Shown: in pieces, positions 1 through 6,777 of the stretch
Position numbering within the stretch: position 1 is the first letter of the stretch
Layout of the letters: each line of letters starts with the position of its first letter
Source: Acidobacteria bacterium 37-71-11
GTDB lineage: Bacteria; Acidobacteriota; Thermoanaerobaculia; Thermoanaerobaculales; Thermoanaerobaculaceae
Assembly (NCBI GenBank): GCA_002279285.1
Contig: NCBR01000030.1
Coordinates: 1-17,387, forward strand
DNA length: 17,387 bases
Reading direction: 5' to 3'
Made by a program: the position numbers and the translations under genes
The notes under the pieces: generated by a model
Database searches by the model: none
The model's input: only the letters and a program-made list of their open reading frames with translations
What the model was told of the DNA's origin: nothing

Positions 1-213
1 CGCCGTGACGTCCTCGCTGCCGACCCACACGCTCCCCGCATCGGGCTGGATGAGCCCGACCAGCATGTAGAACGTCGTCGTCTTGCCGGCGCCGTTCGGC
101 CCCAGCAGGCCGACGATCTCGCCCCCGGACAGCGCGAGCGACACGCCGTCGACCACCGGCCGCTTGCGGTAGCGCTTGACCAGGTCCTTCGCTTCGAGTC
201 GCGGCGTCTCTAT
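1..213 (-). CDS. lptB: LPS export ABC transporter ATP-binding protein LptB (N-terminal part, cut by window edge)
   Basis: LptB is the cytoplasmic ATPase that powers LPS extraction by LptFG and its transfer to LptC/LptA. The 71 visible residues contain the LptB-type opening LEAKDLVKRYRKRPVVDGVS, a Walker A motif GPNGAGKTTT at about residues 38-47, and the FYMLVGLIQPDAG segment that follows it in LptB proteins. The Q-loop, signature motif and Walker B lie beyond the window. The gene directly follows the lptC/lptA fusion, the classic lpt order. The start is odd. A strong ribosome-binding site (GGGGGAGGA) sits 4 bases before an ATA codon that overlaps the upstream stop as ATAG, and I found no ATG, GTG or TTG in frame nearby. 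AUA initiation is my best reading; ACG two codons later or CTG at residue 11 are alternatives. The family call is secure and the start is not. Confidence 0.88.
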   Translation of the reverse strand, partial: METPRLEAKDLVKRYRKRPVVDGVSLALSGGEIVGLLGPNGAGKTTTFYMLVGLIQPDAGSVWVGSEDVTA

Positions 214-2189
214 GGCTTCCTCCCCCGCGGCCCCGGCGTGGGGCTTGCTTGGTGTGGATGGTAGAGCGTCTCGCTCGGGTTGTCTCCCGTGCCCAGCACG
301 ACGACGGTGTTGGAGGCGCGGTGCCACTCGAGATGCTCGGCCTTGACCTGGTCTCCCCCCGGCTCCTTGACCAGCACGGGCTTCCCCCACATCTCGAAGA
401 GCCCCTCGGCCACCAGCATCCTCGCCTTTTGGCCCGAAAGCACCCTGGCACTGGTGCGGTCGCGAACGGTAACGCCGCCGTCGAGGTTCGCGAGCTCGAG
501 GGCGCCGTTACCGTTCAGGGTGGCCACTAGGCTTTGGCACGTGGCCTGGGCCTGGCCGTCGTCGAGGACCACGTCGCCTTCGTACGTGGCCACGCCGGCC
601 GGGCGGTCGTAGCGGAGCTTGCGCGCGCGGATCTCCACCTCGCCGGGCTTGCCGCCGGTCGGGGCGGTCCGCGCCGTGGTAAGGATCCCGCCCTCGCCGG
701 TGACGACGTCGGCGGCGCGGTCGTACTCGAGCCGGTCGGCGCGAACCAGCCGCTGCCCCTGCCAGAGCCGCGCGTCGCCCTCCAGGACGAGGCGGGCGCC
801 GCCGTCCGAGGCGGTCGCGGAGGCGGCTGCGAACCGCATTGGGGTGGTGTCTTTCCCCGGCGCGCCCGCCCGTTCGAGCGTCCCGGTGACCTGGCCGCGC
901 GCCACCACATCGCCGCCCTCGGCGCCCTCCAGCCGGTCGCACCAGGAGCGGGAGCCGGGCGCCCCGAGCGCCACGCGCTTCCCGGCCGCGGGGCGTAGGA
1001 CGAACGTCCGCGTGGCAAGCGCGAACTGCAGTTCGCCCCCTTGGGCCCACTCGTCGCCGGTTTCGATGCGGACGGCGTCGGTCGCCACCACCGCGGAGGC
1101 TTGCCCGTGGTCGAAGACGAGCCGCATCCGGTCGGCGGCGAGGCGGCGGGGATCCGAGTCTTTCGCGAGGTCGCTGGCGCAGGCGAGGCCCTGCCCCTCC
1201 AACCACTCCCATGCCGTCCGCGACCCTTCGCCGATGAGGCGCCAGGCGGTGAAGTCGCGCCACCCCGCGGCGCGGTCGGCCCACTTGACCGAGACCCAAC
1301 CGGTCTCGGCCGCCGGTTCGGCGGTCAGGCGGTAGCGTCCGGCGGGGAGGCTCTCGATGACGGTCGTCCCGGCGGTCGCGTCCACGTTGCTGCCGTCGTC
1401 GAGCACTCCGTCGAGGTGCACCGGGCCGCCGAGCGTCGCCGCGCGGAGTTCCCCCTCAGGCCCGGAGAGCTGGAGCTCGGCGCGCGCCGTGCGCGCCCGC
1501 ATCCGGCCCCGCAGGACGGTGAGGCCGTCGTTGAACGCGATCGTCGCCACCTTGCGATCGTAGAGGAGACGAGGCGCAAGCAGGATCCACGAGGGCTCGC
1601 CCGCGGCGCCCGAGCCGCGCCAGCTGACCGAGGTGCCGCCGGTGAGCTCGATGGTGTCCTTCTCGAGCGAACAGCGGGCGCCGCCCGCCAGCCCGCCCCA
1701 ACCCGGGCCGGCGAACGTCGCGGGGCCCTGGCTCTGGAGCACGCGCTCCTTGCCGCCGAACTTGAACCCGGCGGCCCGGAGAGCGATGCCGCCCTGCAGC
1801 GAGACCTCGGCGCGCCCGGAGGTCTCGGCCTCGTGGCTGGTGGGATCGAACTTGAGCCGGTCGGCGACCAGGCCGTACACCACCCGCCCCTCGTGGTAGA
1901 GGGAGACCTGGACGTCGCTGAACTCGTACACGCCGGACGCGAACTCGACCGCCTCGCGCGCCGCGATCCGGAAGTTCGGCTCGATGCCCAGCGTATCGGA
2001 GTAGACGAAACCCTTGTGGACTCGGACCGGTTGGCCCATCCCTTCCTTCGCTGGCGTCTCCGATTCGACCGGCTCCGTCTGCGGCGCCTGTCGGAAGCGG
2101 CGTTGGAGAAAGGCCGCGACCAGCAACGCCACCCAGAGGACGAGCAGGATGACGGAGGCTCGGCGCAGGGCGAGGAGCCGGGACTTCAC
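210..2189 (-). CDS. lptC: LptC-LptA (OstA) fusion-like LPS transport protein
   Basis: This is a 659-residue periplasmic bridge protein of the LPS export pathway. LptC anchors in the inner membrane and passes LPS to the beta-jellyroll protein LptA. A short basic N-terminus is followed by one membrane segment at about residues 9-28 (SVILLVLWVALLVAAFL) and then a long periplasmic region. From about residue 460 there are OstA/LptA-type repeats, such as LVLEGDARLWQGQRLVRADR and, further on, ATYEGDVVLDDGQAQATCQS, ending with KAEHLEWHRASNTVVVLG. LptC is usually about 190 residues and LptA about 180, so this looks like LptC and LptA fused with an extra middle region of beta-rich sequence. I chose the GTG at 2189 because it overlaps the accA stop as GTGA and is followed at once by the membrane segment. 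The upstream extension of this frame reads antisense-like sequence inside accA. It lies between accA and lptB in one operon. The fusion call is from motif reading, not alignment. Confidence 0.85.
   Translation of the reverse strand: MKSRLLALRRASVILLVLWVALLVAAFLQRRFRQAPQTEPVESETPAKEGMGQPVRVHKGFVYSDTLGIEPNFRIAAREAVEFASGVYEFSDVQVSLYHEGRVVYGLVADRLKFDPTSHEAETSGRAEVSLQGGIALRAAGFKFGGKERVLQSQGPATFAGPGWGGLAGGARCSLEKDTIELTGGTSVSWRGSGAAGEPSWILLAPRLLYDRKVATIAFNDGLTVLRGRMRARTARAELQLSGPEGELRAATLGGPVHLDGVLDDGSNVDATAGTTVIESLPAGRYRLTAEPAAETGWVSVKWADRAAGWRDFTAWRLIGEGSRTAWEWLEGQGLACASDLAKDSDPRRLAADRMRLVFDHGQASAVVATDAVRIETGDEWAQGGELQFALATRTFVLRPAAGKRVALGAPGSRSWCDRLEGAEGGDVVARGQVTGTLERAGAPGKDTTPMRFAAASATASDGGARLVLEGDARLWQGQRLVRADRLEYDRAADVVTGEGGILTTARTAPTGGKPGEVEIRARKLRYDRPAGVATYEGDVVLDDGQAQATCQSLVATLNGNGALELANLDGGVTVRDRTSARVLSGQKARMLVAEGLFEMWGKPVLVKEPGGDQVKAEHLEWHRASNTVVVLGTGDNPSETLYHPHQASPTPGPRGRKP
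218..226 (-). promoter_or_regulatory. Strong ribosome-binding site before lptB
   Basis: On the minus strand this reads GGGGGAGGA, a near-perfect Shine-Dalgarno sequence, 4 bases upstream of the ATA proposed as the lptB start. It lies inside the last codons of the upstream gene. Its quality argues that initiation really happens here despite the non-standard codon. Confidence 0.6.
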
Positions 2190-3139
2190 CGTTCGACGAA
2201 CTGCCCCATGGCGCGGAACTTCGTGAAACGCCGGCGGGGAAGCTCGTCGCGTTTGACCCGCCGGAGGTCGACCAGCGCCTTGCGGACCGCACCGCCGACT
2301 GTTCTGATCGCCAAGTTGGGATCCATGTGGGCCCCGCCGAGCGGCTCGGGGATGATCGCGTCGATCACGCCGAGCTCCAGAAGGTTCTGAGCGGTGAGAC
2401 GGAGGGCGCTGGCGGCTCGCTGCACCTGGGTCTGATCTTTCCACAGGATCGCGGCGCATCCCTCGGGCGAGATGACCGAATAGACGGCGTGCTCGAGCAT
2501 CAGGATCGTGTCTCCGATCGCGATCGCCAGGGCTCCCCCGGAGCCACCCTCGCCGGTCACGACGACGACGATCGGAACCTTGAGCGCGGCCATCTCGCGG
2601 AGGTTGAACGCGATCGCCTGGGCTTGCCCGCGTTCCTCGGCGTCAATCCCCGGGTACGCCCCCTGGGTGTCCACCAAGCTGATGATCGGACGCCCGAACT
2701 TTTCGGCCAGGTGCATGACCCGAAGCGCTTTGCGATACCCCTCAGGACGCGGCTGGCCGAAGTTGCGGTACAACCGTTCGCGCGTATCGCGCCCCTTCTG
2801 GTGACCCACGACTGCGACGCTCTCGCCGTCGAGCCGGGCGAAGCCGGCGATGATCGCGGGATCGTCGCCGTACGCCCGGTCACCGCGGAGCTCCACCCAA
2901 TCGGTGAAGAGACCGCGGACGTAGTCGAGGCAGTACGGGCGGTCGGGGTGGCGCGCCAGCTGGCACTGCTGCCACGGCGTCAGGTTCGCCGTCATCTGCC
3001 GGGCCTCGTCTTCGAGCAGGCTCCGCAGGCGCGCAAGCTCGGCCCGGCCCGCCGACCCTCCGGCTCGTTCGGCATCCTGGATGCGTTGCCGCAAGTCCTC
3101 GATCGGGGCCAGGAACTGGGGTGTCGGCGAGCCTGCCAT
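2186..3139 (-). CDS. accA: Acetyl-CoA carboxylase carboxyltransferase subunit alpha
   Basis: AccA, with AccD, moves the carboxyl group from biotin-BCCP to acetyl-CoA to make malonyl-CoA, the first step of fatty-acid synthesis. The 317 residues are the usual family length. The N-terminal helix LAPIEDLRQRIQDAERAG, the HPDRPYCLDYV segment (residues 64-74), VGHQKGRDTRERLYRNFGQP (111-130), LVDTQGAYPGIDAEERGQ (155-172) and the glycine-rich GEGGSGGALAIAIGD (196-210) followed by SVISPEGCAAILWKD are all AccA hallmarks. The ATG start fits the family N-terminus. It has no Shine-Dalgarno, but a good promoter ends 8 bases upstream, so the mRNA may be leaderless. Its stop overlaps the GTG of the lptC fusion by 4 bases, so the two are translationally coupled and fatty-acid and LPS-export genes are co-transcribed. 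AccD is not in the window. Confidence 0.97.
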   Translation of the reverse strand: MAGSPTPQFLAPIEDLRQRIQDAERAGGSAGRAELARLRSLLEDEARQMTANLTPWQQCQLARHPDRPYCLDYVRGLFTDWVELRGDRAYGDDPAIIAGFARLDGESVAVVGHQKGRDTRERLYRNFGQPRPEGYRKALRVMHLAEKFGRPIISLVDTQGAYPGIDAEERGQAQAIAFNLREMAALKVPIVVVVTGEGGSGGALAIAIGDTILMLEHAVYSVISPEGCAAILWKDQTQVQRAASALRLTAQNLLELGVIDAIIPEPLGGAHMDPNLAIRTVGGAVRKALVDLRRVKRDELPRRRFTKFRAMGQFVER

Positions 3140-3147
3140 GCACCGTG

Positions 3148-3176
3148 ACTGTAGAGGGGTTGCCCGCGGTTGGCAA
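3148..3176 (-). promoter_or_regulatory. Sigma70-like promoter of accA operon
   Basis: On the minus strand: -35 TTGCCA (5 of 6 matches to TTGACA) at 3176-3171, a 17-base spacer, and -10 TACAGT at 3153-3148. The -10 ends 8 bases before the accA ATG at 3139, which puts the expected transcription start at or next to the ATG. It is in the short gap after mtgA, so accA and the lpt genes can be transcribed independently of the genes further upstream. Confidence 0.6.
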
Positions 3177-3196
3177 GGCCGGGCCGGGCTAAGGCC

Positions 3197-3949
3197 TCAG
3201 CTCCGGGACTTGGCGCTCAACGCCTCTAGCTGATGTCGAAGCCAGAGGGCGTGCGCCATCCGCCGCAGGATCGTTGCCTGGCGGAAGCGCCACCGTGGCG
3301 TGCCGGTCGCCGGGTTGTCGCGCCCCGGGGACGGGACCGCGGCGGCGAGCCCCGCCGCCCGATCGGGGCCGACGTCCTCCGCGCCGACGCCGTAGTAATG
3401 ACGGGCGGCGGCCTCCACACCGAGGAGCCCCGGCCCGAACTCGACGACGTTGAGGTACAGCTCAAGGATGCGGCGCTTGCCGAGGCGCCGCTCCATCCAC
3501 CAGGCGAGGCGGGCCTCCTTCGCCTTGCGCGACAGACTCCTCTCGCCCGAGAGGAAGAGCGTTTTGGCGAGCTGTTGCGTGACCGTGGATGCGCCGCGGA
3601 ACCGGCCTCCCACCCGGGTCCCCTCCCGCACCGCCTCCCAGACGGCGTCGAAGTCGACCGCGCCGTGCCCGAAGTAGTTGATGTCTTCCCCGACGAGCAG
3701 GGCGAGCTGCAAGTCGACCGAGATCGCGGAAAGCGGCACGTACTGGTTCTCGACGTGGCGGTGCAGCTTCTCCTCGCGCCAGCGGACCTCCTGGCGCTGC
3801 GACGCCGCCCACGGGTGCGGCGGGGGCCCCTGACGCCAGGCGGTGAGGTCCTCCCCGGGGCTGAGCCACCACGCCGCAGCGGCGCCAGCCAACAGCGCCG
3901 CCGAGGCGGAACCCAGGAACAGCAGGCGCACGCGACGCGTCCATGCCAC
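3197..3949 (-). CDS. mtgA: Monofunctional peptidoglycan glycosyltransferase (GT51)
   Basis: This enzyme polymerises lipid II into glycan strands at the outer face of the inner membrane. The 250 residues match the length of MtgA and no penicillin-binding transpeptidase domain follows. There is a membrane segment at about residues 8-29, then GT51 motifs in order: GEDINYFGHGAVDF (87-100, catalytic Glu88), GASTVTQQLAKTLFL (119-133), SRKAKEARLAWWMER (140-154), and ILELYLNVVEFGPGLLGVEA (161-180). The first motif normally has Gly three residues before the final Asp-aromatic pair; here it is HGAVDF, a mild deviation. The start is GTG at 3949; a second GTG at residue 7 is possible. No Shine-Dalgarno is visible, but a TAGAAT -10 box ends 6 bases upstream. 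It sits between a secreted-protein gene and accA. Confidence 0.93.
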   Translation of the reverse strand: MAWTRRVRLLFLGSASAALLAGAAAAWWLSPGEDLTAWRQGPPPHPWAASQRQEVRWREEKLHRHVENQYVPLSAISVDLQLALLVGEDINYFGHGAVDFDAVWEAVREGTRVGGRFRGASTVTQQLAKTLFLSGERSLSRKAKEARLAWWMERRLGKRRILELYLNVVEFGPGLLGVEAAARHYYGVGAEDVGPDRAAGLAAAVPSPGRDNPATGTPRWRFRQATILRRMAHALWLRHQLEALSAKSRS

Positions 3950-3955
3950 GGCACC

Positions 3956-3961
3956 ATTCTA
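3956..3961 (-). promoter_or_regulatory. -10 box before mtgA
   Basis: On the minus strand TAGAAT (5 of 6 matches to TATAAT) ends 6 bases before the mtgA GTG at 3949. No convincing -35 lies 16-18 bases further upstream, because that space is occupied by the hairpin at 3972-4005. If used, it would give a leaderless mtgA message. Confidence 0.4.
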
Positions 3962-3971
3962 GAGGGGCGGC

Positions 3972-4005
3972 CCGGCGCCGCGCGACGGGTCGCGGCGGGC
4001 GCCGG
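3972..4005 (-). terminator. GC-rich two-part hairpin after the secreted-protein gene
   Basis: An outer perfect 8-base inverted repeat (CCGGCGCC at 3972-3979, GGCGCCGG at 3998-4005) encloses an inner 6-base one (CGCGAC at 3981-3986, GTCGCG at 3989-3994, loop GG). It starts 2 bases after the stop codon of the 420-residue secreted protein. No U-tract follows, so it may slow or stop transcription, protect a 3' end, or act as an attenuator before mtgA rather than being a classical intrinsic terminator. Confidence 0.45.
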
Positions 4006-4007
4006 CC

Positions 4008-5270
4008 TCAGCGGTTGTTGCGGAGGGGAAACAGGCCGACCTCGGCGAGGAAACCGTCCGAAGTGAGGGCAAGCAGGCGGTATGCGCCCACCCCGTTCGT
4101 GTCGTCGTCCACGAACGCGTAGCCGAAAGAGCTCTCCCCATCCTCGGCGACGGGGACCAGCGTGCGCCGGCGAACGCTCCACTTGCCGGAGGCGTCCGTT
4201 TGCAGGGCCTCGACGACGAACCCACGCAAACCTTCGTGACGCTGCGTTTCCCACGCCAGGCTGGCGGCGCCCTCCCCGGCCAGGAAGTCCCAGCGCCTGA
4301 GACGGACGGGATACTCGTCCAGCTGCCGGCTGTTGATCGCAACGTGGGCGCCCGGCCCGATTCCGACGACCAGGACGGCGGCCCACGCGGTGCCACGGAG
4401 CGGCACGACCACCTCCGCCTTGGGGTTCAACGCGACCGCGTCAAACGACCCCGTCAGGGCGTACTTGACCGCCACCCAAGCGGCGGTGCCCTCGCTCTGG
4501 AGCGTCTGCAGCGCCACCGCGTTCGCGTCGCCTGGAAGGGCGACCAGCTGCAGGCCCGTCCCGGAGAAGCGCACGTCCAGACCGGCCTTCGCCGCGGGAA
4601 GGCCGGCGGCGCCGGCATGGAAGCCCAGCGCCTCAGGGTTGACGACCCCGGCCACGGCGACCTCTCCCAGCGCCTTCAGGGGGTGCTCGACGCCGCGAGC
4701 CGCAAGCGCCGCATACGCCGACTCCGGCCACTTCCCGAGCGCCGCTTCTCTGATCGCGCTATCCCCTCCCGTCCGCCACAGCAACTCCGGCAACGCGGTC
4801 GAGAGCAGGTCGCCACCGTCGAGCCGCGCGAGCCACTGCCTCTCCCATTGCAAGCGGCGGCCGCAGCCGGGGGCGCTCAGATGAGCGGCGACGGTTTGCG
4901 CCAGGGCGTCCCCTACCGCGGGGTCCAGTGCGCGCCCGAACTGGCGCACGACCAGTGCCGCGGCGAGGTCGAAGGCGCTGTCCTCGCTCGGCGCTCCGGC
5001 GCCGAGCACCACATCGGCCGACGGCAAGGTTGCGTCGAATGGGTTCTCCTGGATGCGGACGCGCGCTCCGGCGGGCCGCCATCCTCTCTGGACGAGCAGG
5101 TCGAGGATCTGGGAACACGCCGCGAACGTCGCCTGACCCTGCGGAGTCGCCTCCACCTCGAAAAGGACATCGTTGTGCGAGAAGGAGTTGACGGGTGACC
5201 CGGCGCCGGCCCAAAACGCCCCGCCCAACAGACACCCTGCGAGCGCCACGGCTGGGCGCATGATCCTCAT
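4008..5270 (-). CDS. Secreted protein of unknown function with C-terminal beta-sandwich-like region
   Basis: I do not recognise this 420-residue family. It begins with a signal peptide (MRIMRPAVALAGCLLGGAFW, probable cleavage after AGAGS or nearby), so it is exported to the periplasm or beyond. The N-terminal half is alpha-rich in feel (SEDSAFDLAAALVVRQFGRA at about 94-113). The middle is hydrophobic and beta-like. The last about 90 residues end in YAFVDDDTNGVGAYRLLALT followed by SDGFLAEVGLFPLR, a pattern like the terminal strands of FN3-like or sorting-type beta-sandwich domains in secreted proteins. There are three to four cysteines (C49, C136 region) and no visible catalytic motif. The ATG start at 5270 lies 6 bases after a very good promoter and has no Shine-Dalgarno. 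It lies between the PP2C gene and mtgA, so a role in envelope biology is possible but unproven. Confidence 0.8.
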   Translation of the reverse strand: MRIMRPAVALAGCLLGGAFWAGAGSPVNSFSHNDVLFEVEATPQGQATFAACSQILDLLVQRGWRPAGARVRIQENPFDATLPSADVVLGAGAPSEDSAFDLAAALVVRQFGRALDPAVGDALAQTVAAHLSAPGCGRRLQWERQWLARLDGGDLLSTALPELLWRTGGDSAIREAALGKWPESAYAALAARGVEHPLKALGEVAVAGVVNPEALGFHAGAAGLPAAKAGLDVRFSGTGLQLVALPGDANAVALQTLQSEGTAAWVAVKYALTGSFDAVALNPKAEVVVPLRGTAWAAVLVVGIGPGAHVAINSRQLDEYPVRLRRWDFLAGEGAASLAWETQRHEGLRGFVVEALQTDASGKWSVRRRTLVPVAEDGESSFGYAFVDDDTNGVGAYRLLALTSDGFLAEVGLFPLRNNR

Positions 5271-5276
5271 GCCATC

Positions 5277-5305
5277 ACGATACCGTGGCCGGGGGTATCG
5301 GTCAA
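5277..5305 (-). promoter_or_regulatory. Sigma70-like promoter of the secreted-protein gene; -35 contains the PP2C stop codon
   Basis: On the minus strand: -35 TTGACC (5 of 6) at 5305-5300, a 17-base spacer, and -10 TATCGT at 5282-5277. The -10 ends 6 bases before the ATG at 5270, predicting a leaderless message. The TGA stop of the PP2C gene (5304-5302) lies inside the -35 hexamer, so promoter and stop codon share bases. Confidence 0.6.
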
Positions 5306-6093
5306 GGCAGCGCCTGCGCGATGATCACCGTGATGTTGTCGATGCCGCCCTTGCGGTTCGCCTCGGCGACCAGCTGGTAGGCGAGGCGCGCCAGGTCGCC
5401 GCCGCGCGCGAGGACGGCGCCGATCTCCTCGTCCGCAAGCATCGTGTTGAGGCCGTCCGAGCAAAGCAGGAGGAGATCGCCGGCGACGAGGCCAAGGTCC
5501 TCGACATCCACCGCCGGCTCCTGCGTTCCGCCGAGCGCGCGAGTCACGACGTTCTTGAGCGGGTGGTTGCGCGCCGCGCCCTCGGAGAGCAGGCCGGCGA
5601 CGACCTGCTCGTGAACCCAGGAGTGGTCCGACGTGATCAGCCGCATCGCCCCTTCGCGGAAGAGATAGGCGCGGCTGTCGCCGACGTGGGCAAGACTCAG
5701 CCGACCGCGGTCGCCGTCGAGCAGCGCGGCGACGATCGTCGCCCCCATCCCCCTGAGTTCCGCATTCCCCTCCACCGCCCCGGTCACCGTGCGGTGGGCG
5801 GACAGCACCGCCTGTCTTAGACGGTTCGCGTTCGCGGAGAGGCGGGCGTCCCACTCGTTCGGCCAGGTGTCGTCCTCGGAGCTTTGCGTCGCCTCGATCA
5901 CCCGCGCGACGGCCTTGACCGCGAGGTCGGCGGCGACCTCGCCGGCCGCGTGCCCACCCATGCCATCCGCCACGACGTACAGGGCGAGGTCGTCGCGAGC
6001 CAGGAGCTCGTCCTCGTTATGGTGGCGGCGCAGCCCTCTGTCGGTCACTCCTCGCGACTTGAATTTCACGGTCGGCTCGTCTCCCCGTGCCAC
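5302..6093 (-). CDS. PP2C-family serine/threonine protein phosphatase
   Basis: This is a cytoplasmic metal-dependent (Mn/Mg) phosphatase that reverses Hanks-type Ser/Thr kinase phosphorylation. Its 263 residues are typical of bacterial stand-alone PP2C (Stp/PrpC). The motifs are complete: RGVTDRGLRRHHNEDELLA (14-32), YVVADGMGGHAAGEVAA (39-55, metal Asp43-Gly44), MGATIVAALL (116-125), SLAHVGDSRAYLFR (133-146), ITSDHSWV (153-160), LLLLCSDGLNTML (207-219, Asp213) and GGIDNITVIIAQ (249-260, Asp252). There is no membrane segment. The start is GTG at 6093, one codon after the DnaJ/TPR stop; a GTG eight codons later (6069) is an alternative that would still keep every motif. No partner kinase is in the window. 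The tight spacing to the DnaJ/TPR gene suggests co-transcription, and its end carries the -35 box of the next gene. Confidence 0.95.
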   Translation of the reverse strand: MARGDEPTVKFKSRGVTDRGLRRHHNEDELLARDDLALYVVADGMGGHAAGEVAADLAVKAVARVIEATQSSEDDTWPNEWDARLSANANRLRQAVLSAHRTVTGAVEGNAELRGMGATIVAALLDGDRGRLSLAHVGDSRAYLFREGAMRLITSDHSWVHEQVVAGLLSEGAARNHPLKNVVTRALGGTQEPAVDVEDLGLVAGDLLLLCSDGLNTMLADEEIGAVLARGGDLARLAYQLVAEANRKGGIDNITVIIAQALP

Positions 6094-6096
6094 ATG

Positions 6097-6735
6097 CTAC
6101 GCGTTACCTCCCGCCGCCATCGAGACGCGCAGCTGCTCGAGCCAGCTCTCAACGGCCGCATCCCCCGGCGAGAGCTGCAGCGCCTGTTGCGCGAAGCGCG
6201 TGGCCCGGGCGAACATCTTGGCACGCGCAAACAGCTTGGATGCGTCGAGCAAGATGCGCACGTCGTTCTGCTCGAGCCTCACCGCCTGGTCGATCTGGCG
6301 CAGCGCCTCCTCGAGCCCCCCGGCCTGCTTCGCGAGGAACAGGCCGTACAGATGATGACCTTTCGCGTTCTCGGGGTCGTGCGCCACCGCCTGCGCGAAG
6401 TACTCCCTCGCCTCCCCGCTCTGCCCGGCGTTGGCCAGGCCGGCGGCCTTCCCAAGCAGGGCGCGCGCCACCTCGCGGGGGTTCGTGAGTTGCTGCCCTT
6501 TCCTGGCGCTGGCCGACATGGTCTGGTCGTAACGCCCGCGCTGGTCCGGGTCCGAGAGGACGTTGTAGGCCTCGGTGATCGCTTGGAACTCGAGCTCGGC
6601 GGTCGCACGCGCCGCACCTTGAAACCGGTCCGGATGCCGCTCCCGGGCGAGGCGGCGAAACGCGGCCTTGATCTGGTCGCCCGACGCCAACGGCTCCACA
6701 TCGAGGATCTCGTAGAACGTTCGCGGGTCAGTCAT
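6097..6735 (-). CDS. J-domain protein with TPR-like C-terminus
   Basis: This is a 212-residue soluble protein. An N-terminal J domain (about residues 6-70) starts FYEILDVEPLASGDQIKAAF and carries the essential HPD tripeptide (RERHPDRF, residues 31-38) and the closing helix YNVLSDPDQRGRYD. J domains recruit and stimulate DnaK/Hsp70. From about residue 95 the sequence is helical with TPR spacing: AREYFAQAVAHDPENAKGHH, then EEALRQIDQAVRLEQNDVRI, then ATRFAQQALQLSPGDAAVES, i.e. about three repeats ending in D/E-P or S-P turns. It has no Gly/Phe or zinc-finger region, so it is a specialised co-chaperone, not DnaJ itself. The ATG start has a clear Shine-Dalgarno (GGAGGGG, 5 bases away). It sits between a HEAT-like protein and a PP2C phosphatase. 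Substrate is unknown. Confidence 0.92.
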   Translation of the reverse strand: MTDPRTFYEILDVEPLASGDQIKAAFRRLARERHPDRFQGAARATAELEFQAITEAYNVLSDPDQRGRYDQTMSASARKGQQLTNPREVARALLGKAAGLANAGQSGEAREYFAQAVAHDPENAKGHHLYGLFLAKQAGGLEEALRQIDQAVRLEQNDVRILLDASKLFARAKMFARATRFAQQALQLSPGDAAVESWLEQLRVSMAAGGNA

Positions 6736-6740
6736 CCCAG

Positions 6741-6747
6741 CCCCTCC
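6741..6747 (-). promoter_or_regulatory. Ribosome-binding site of the J-domain/TPR gene
   Basis: On the minus strand GGAGGGG, 5 bases before the ATG at 6735. It contrasts with the promoter-proximal genes in this window, which lack such a site. Confidence 0.6.
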
Positions 6748-6777
6748 GAACCGCGGCCCCGGCCCCGAGCCACACCT

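Noticed and set aside
1041..2390. Long plus-strand open frame (449 codons) opposite the lptC fusion
   Set aside because: It is antisense to a gene with clear family motifs; its composition (Arg/Gly/Ala/Pro-rich, no motif) is the usual artefact of GC-rich DNA, where stop codons are rare.
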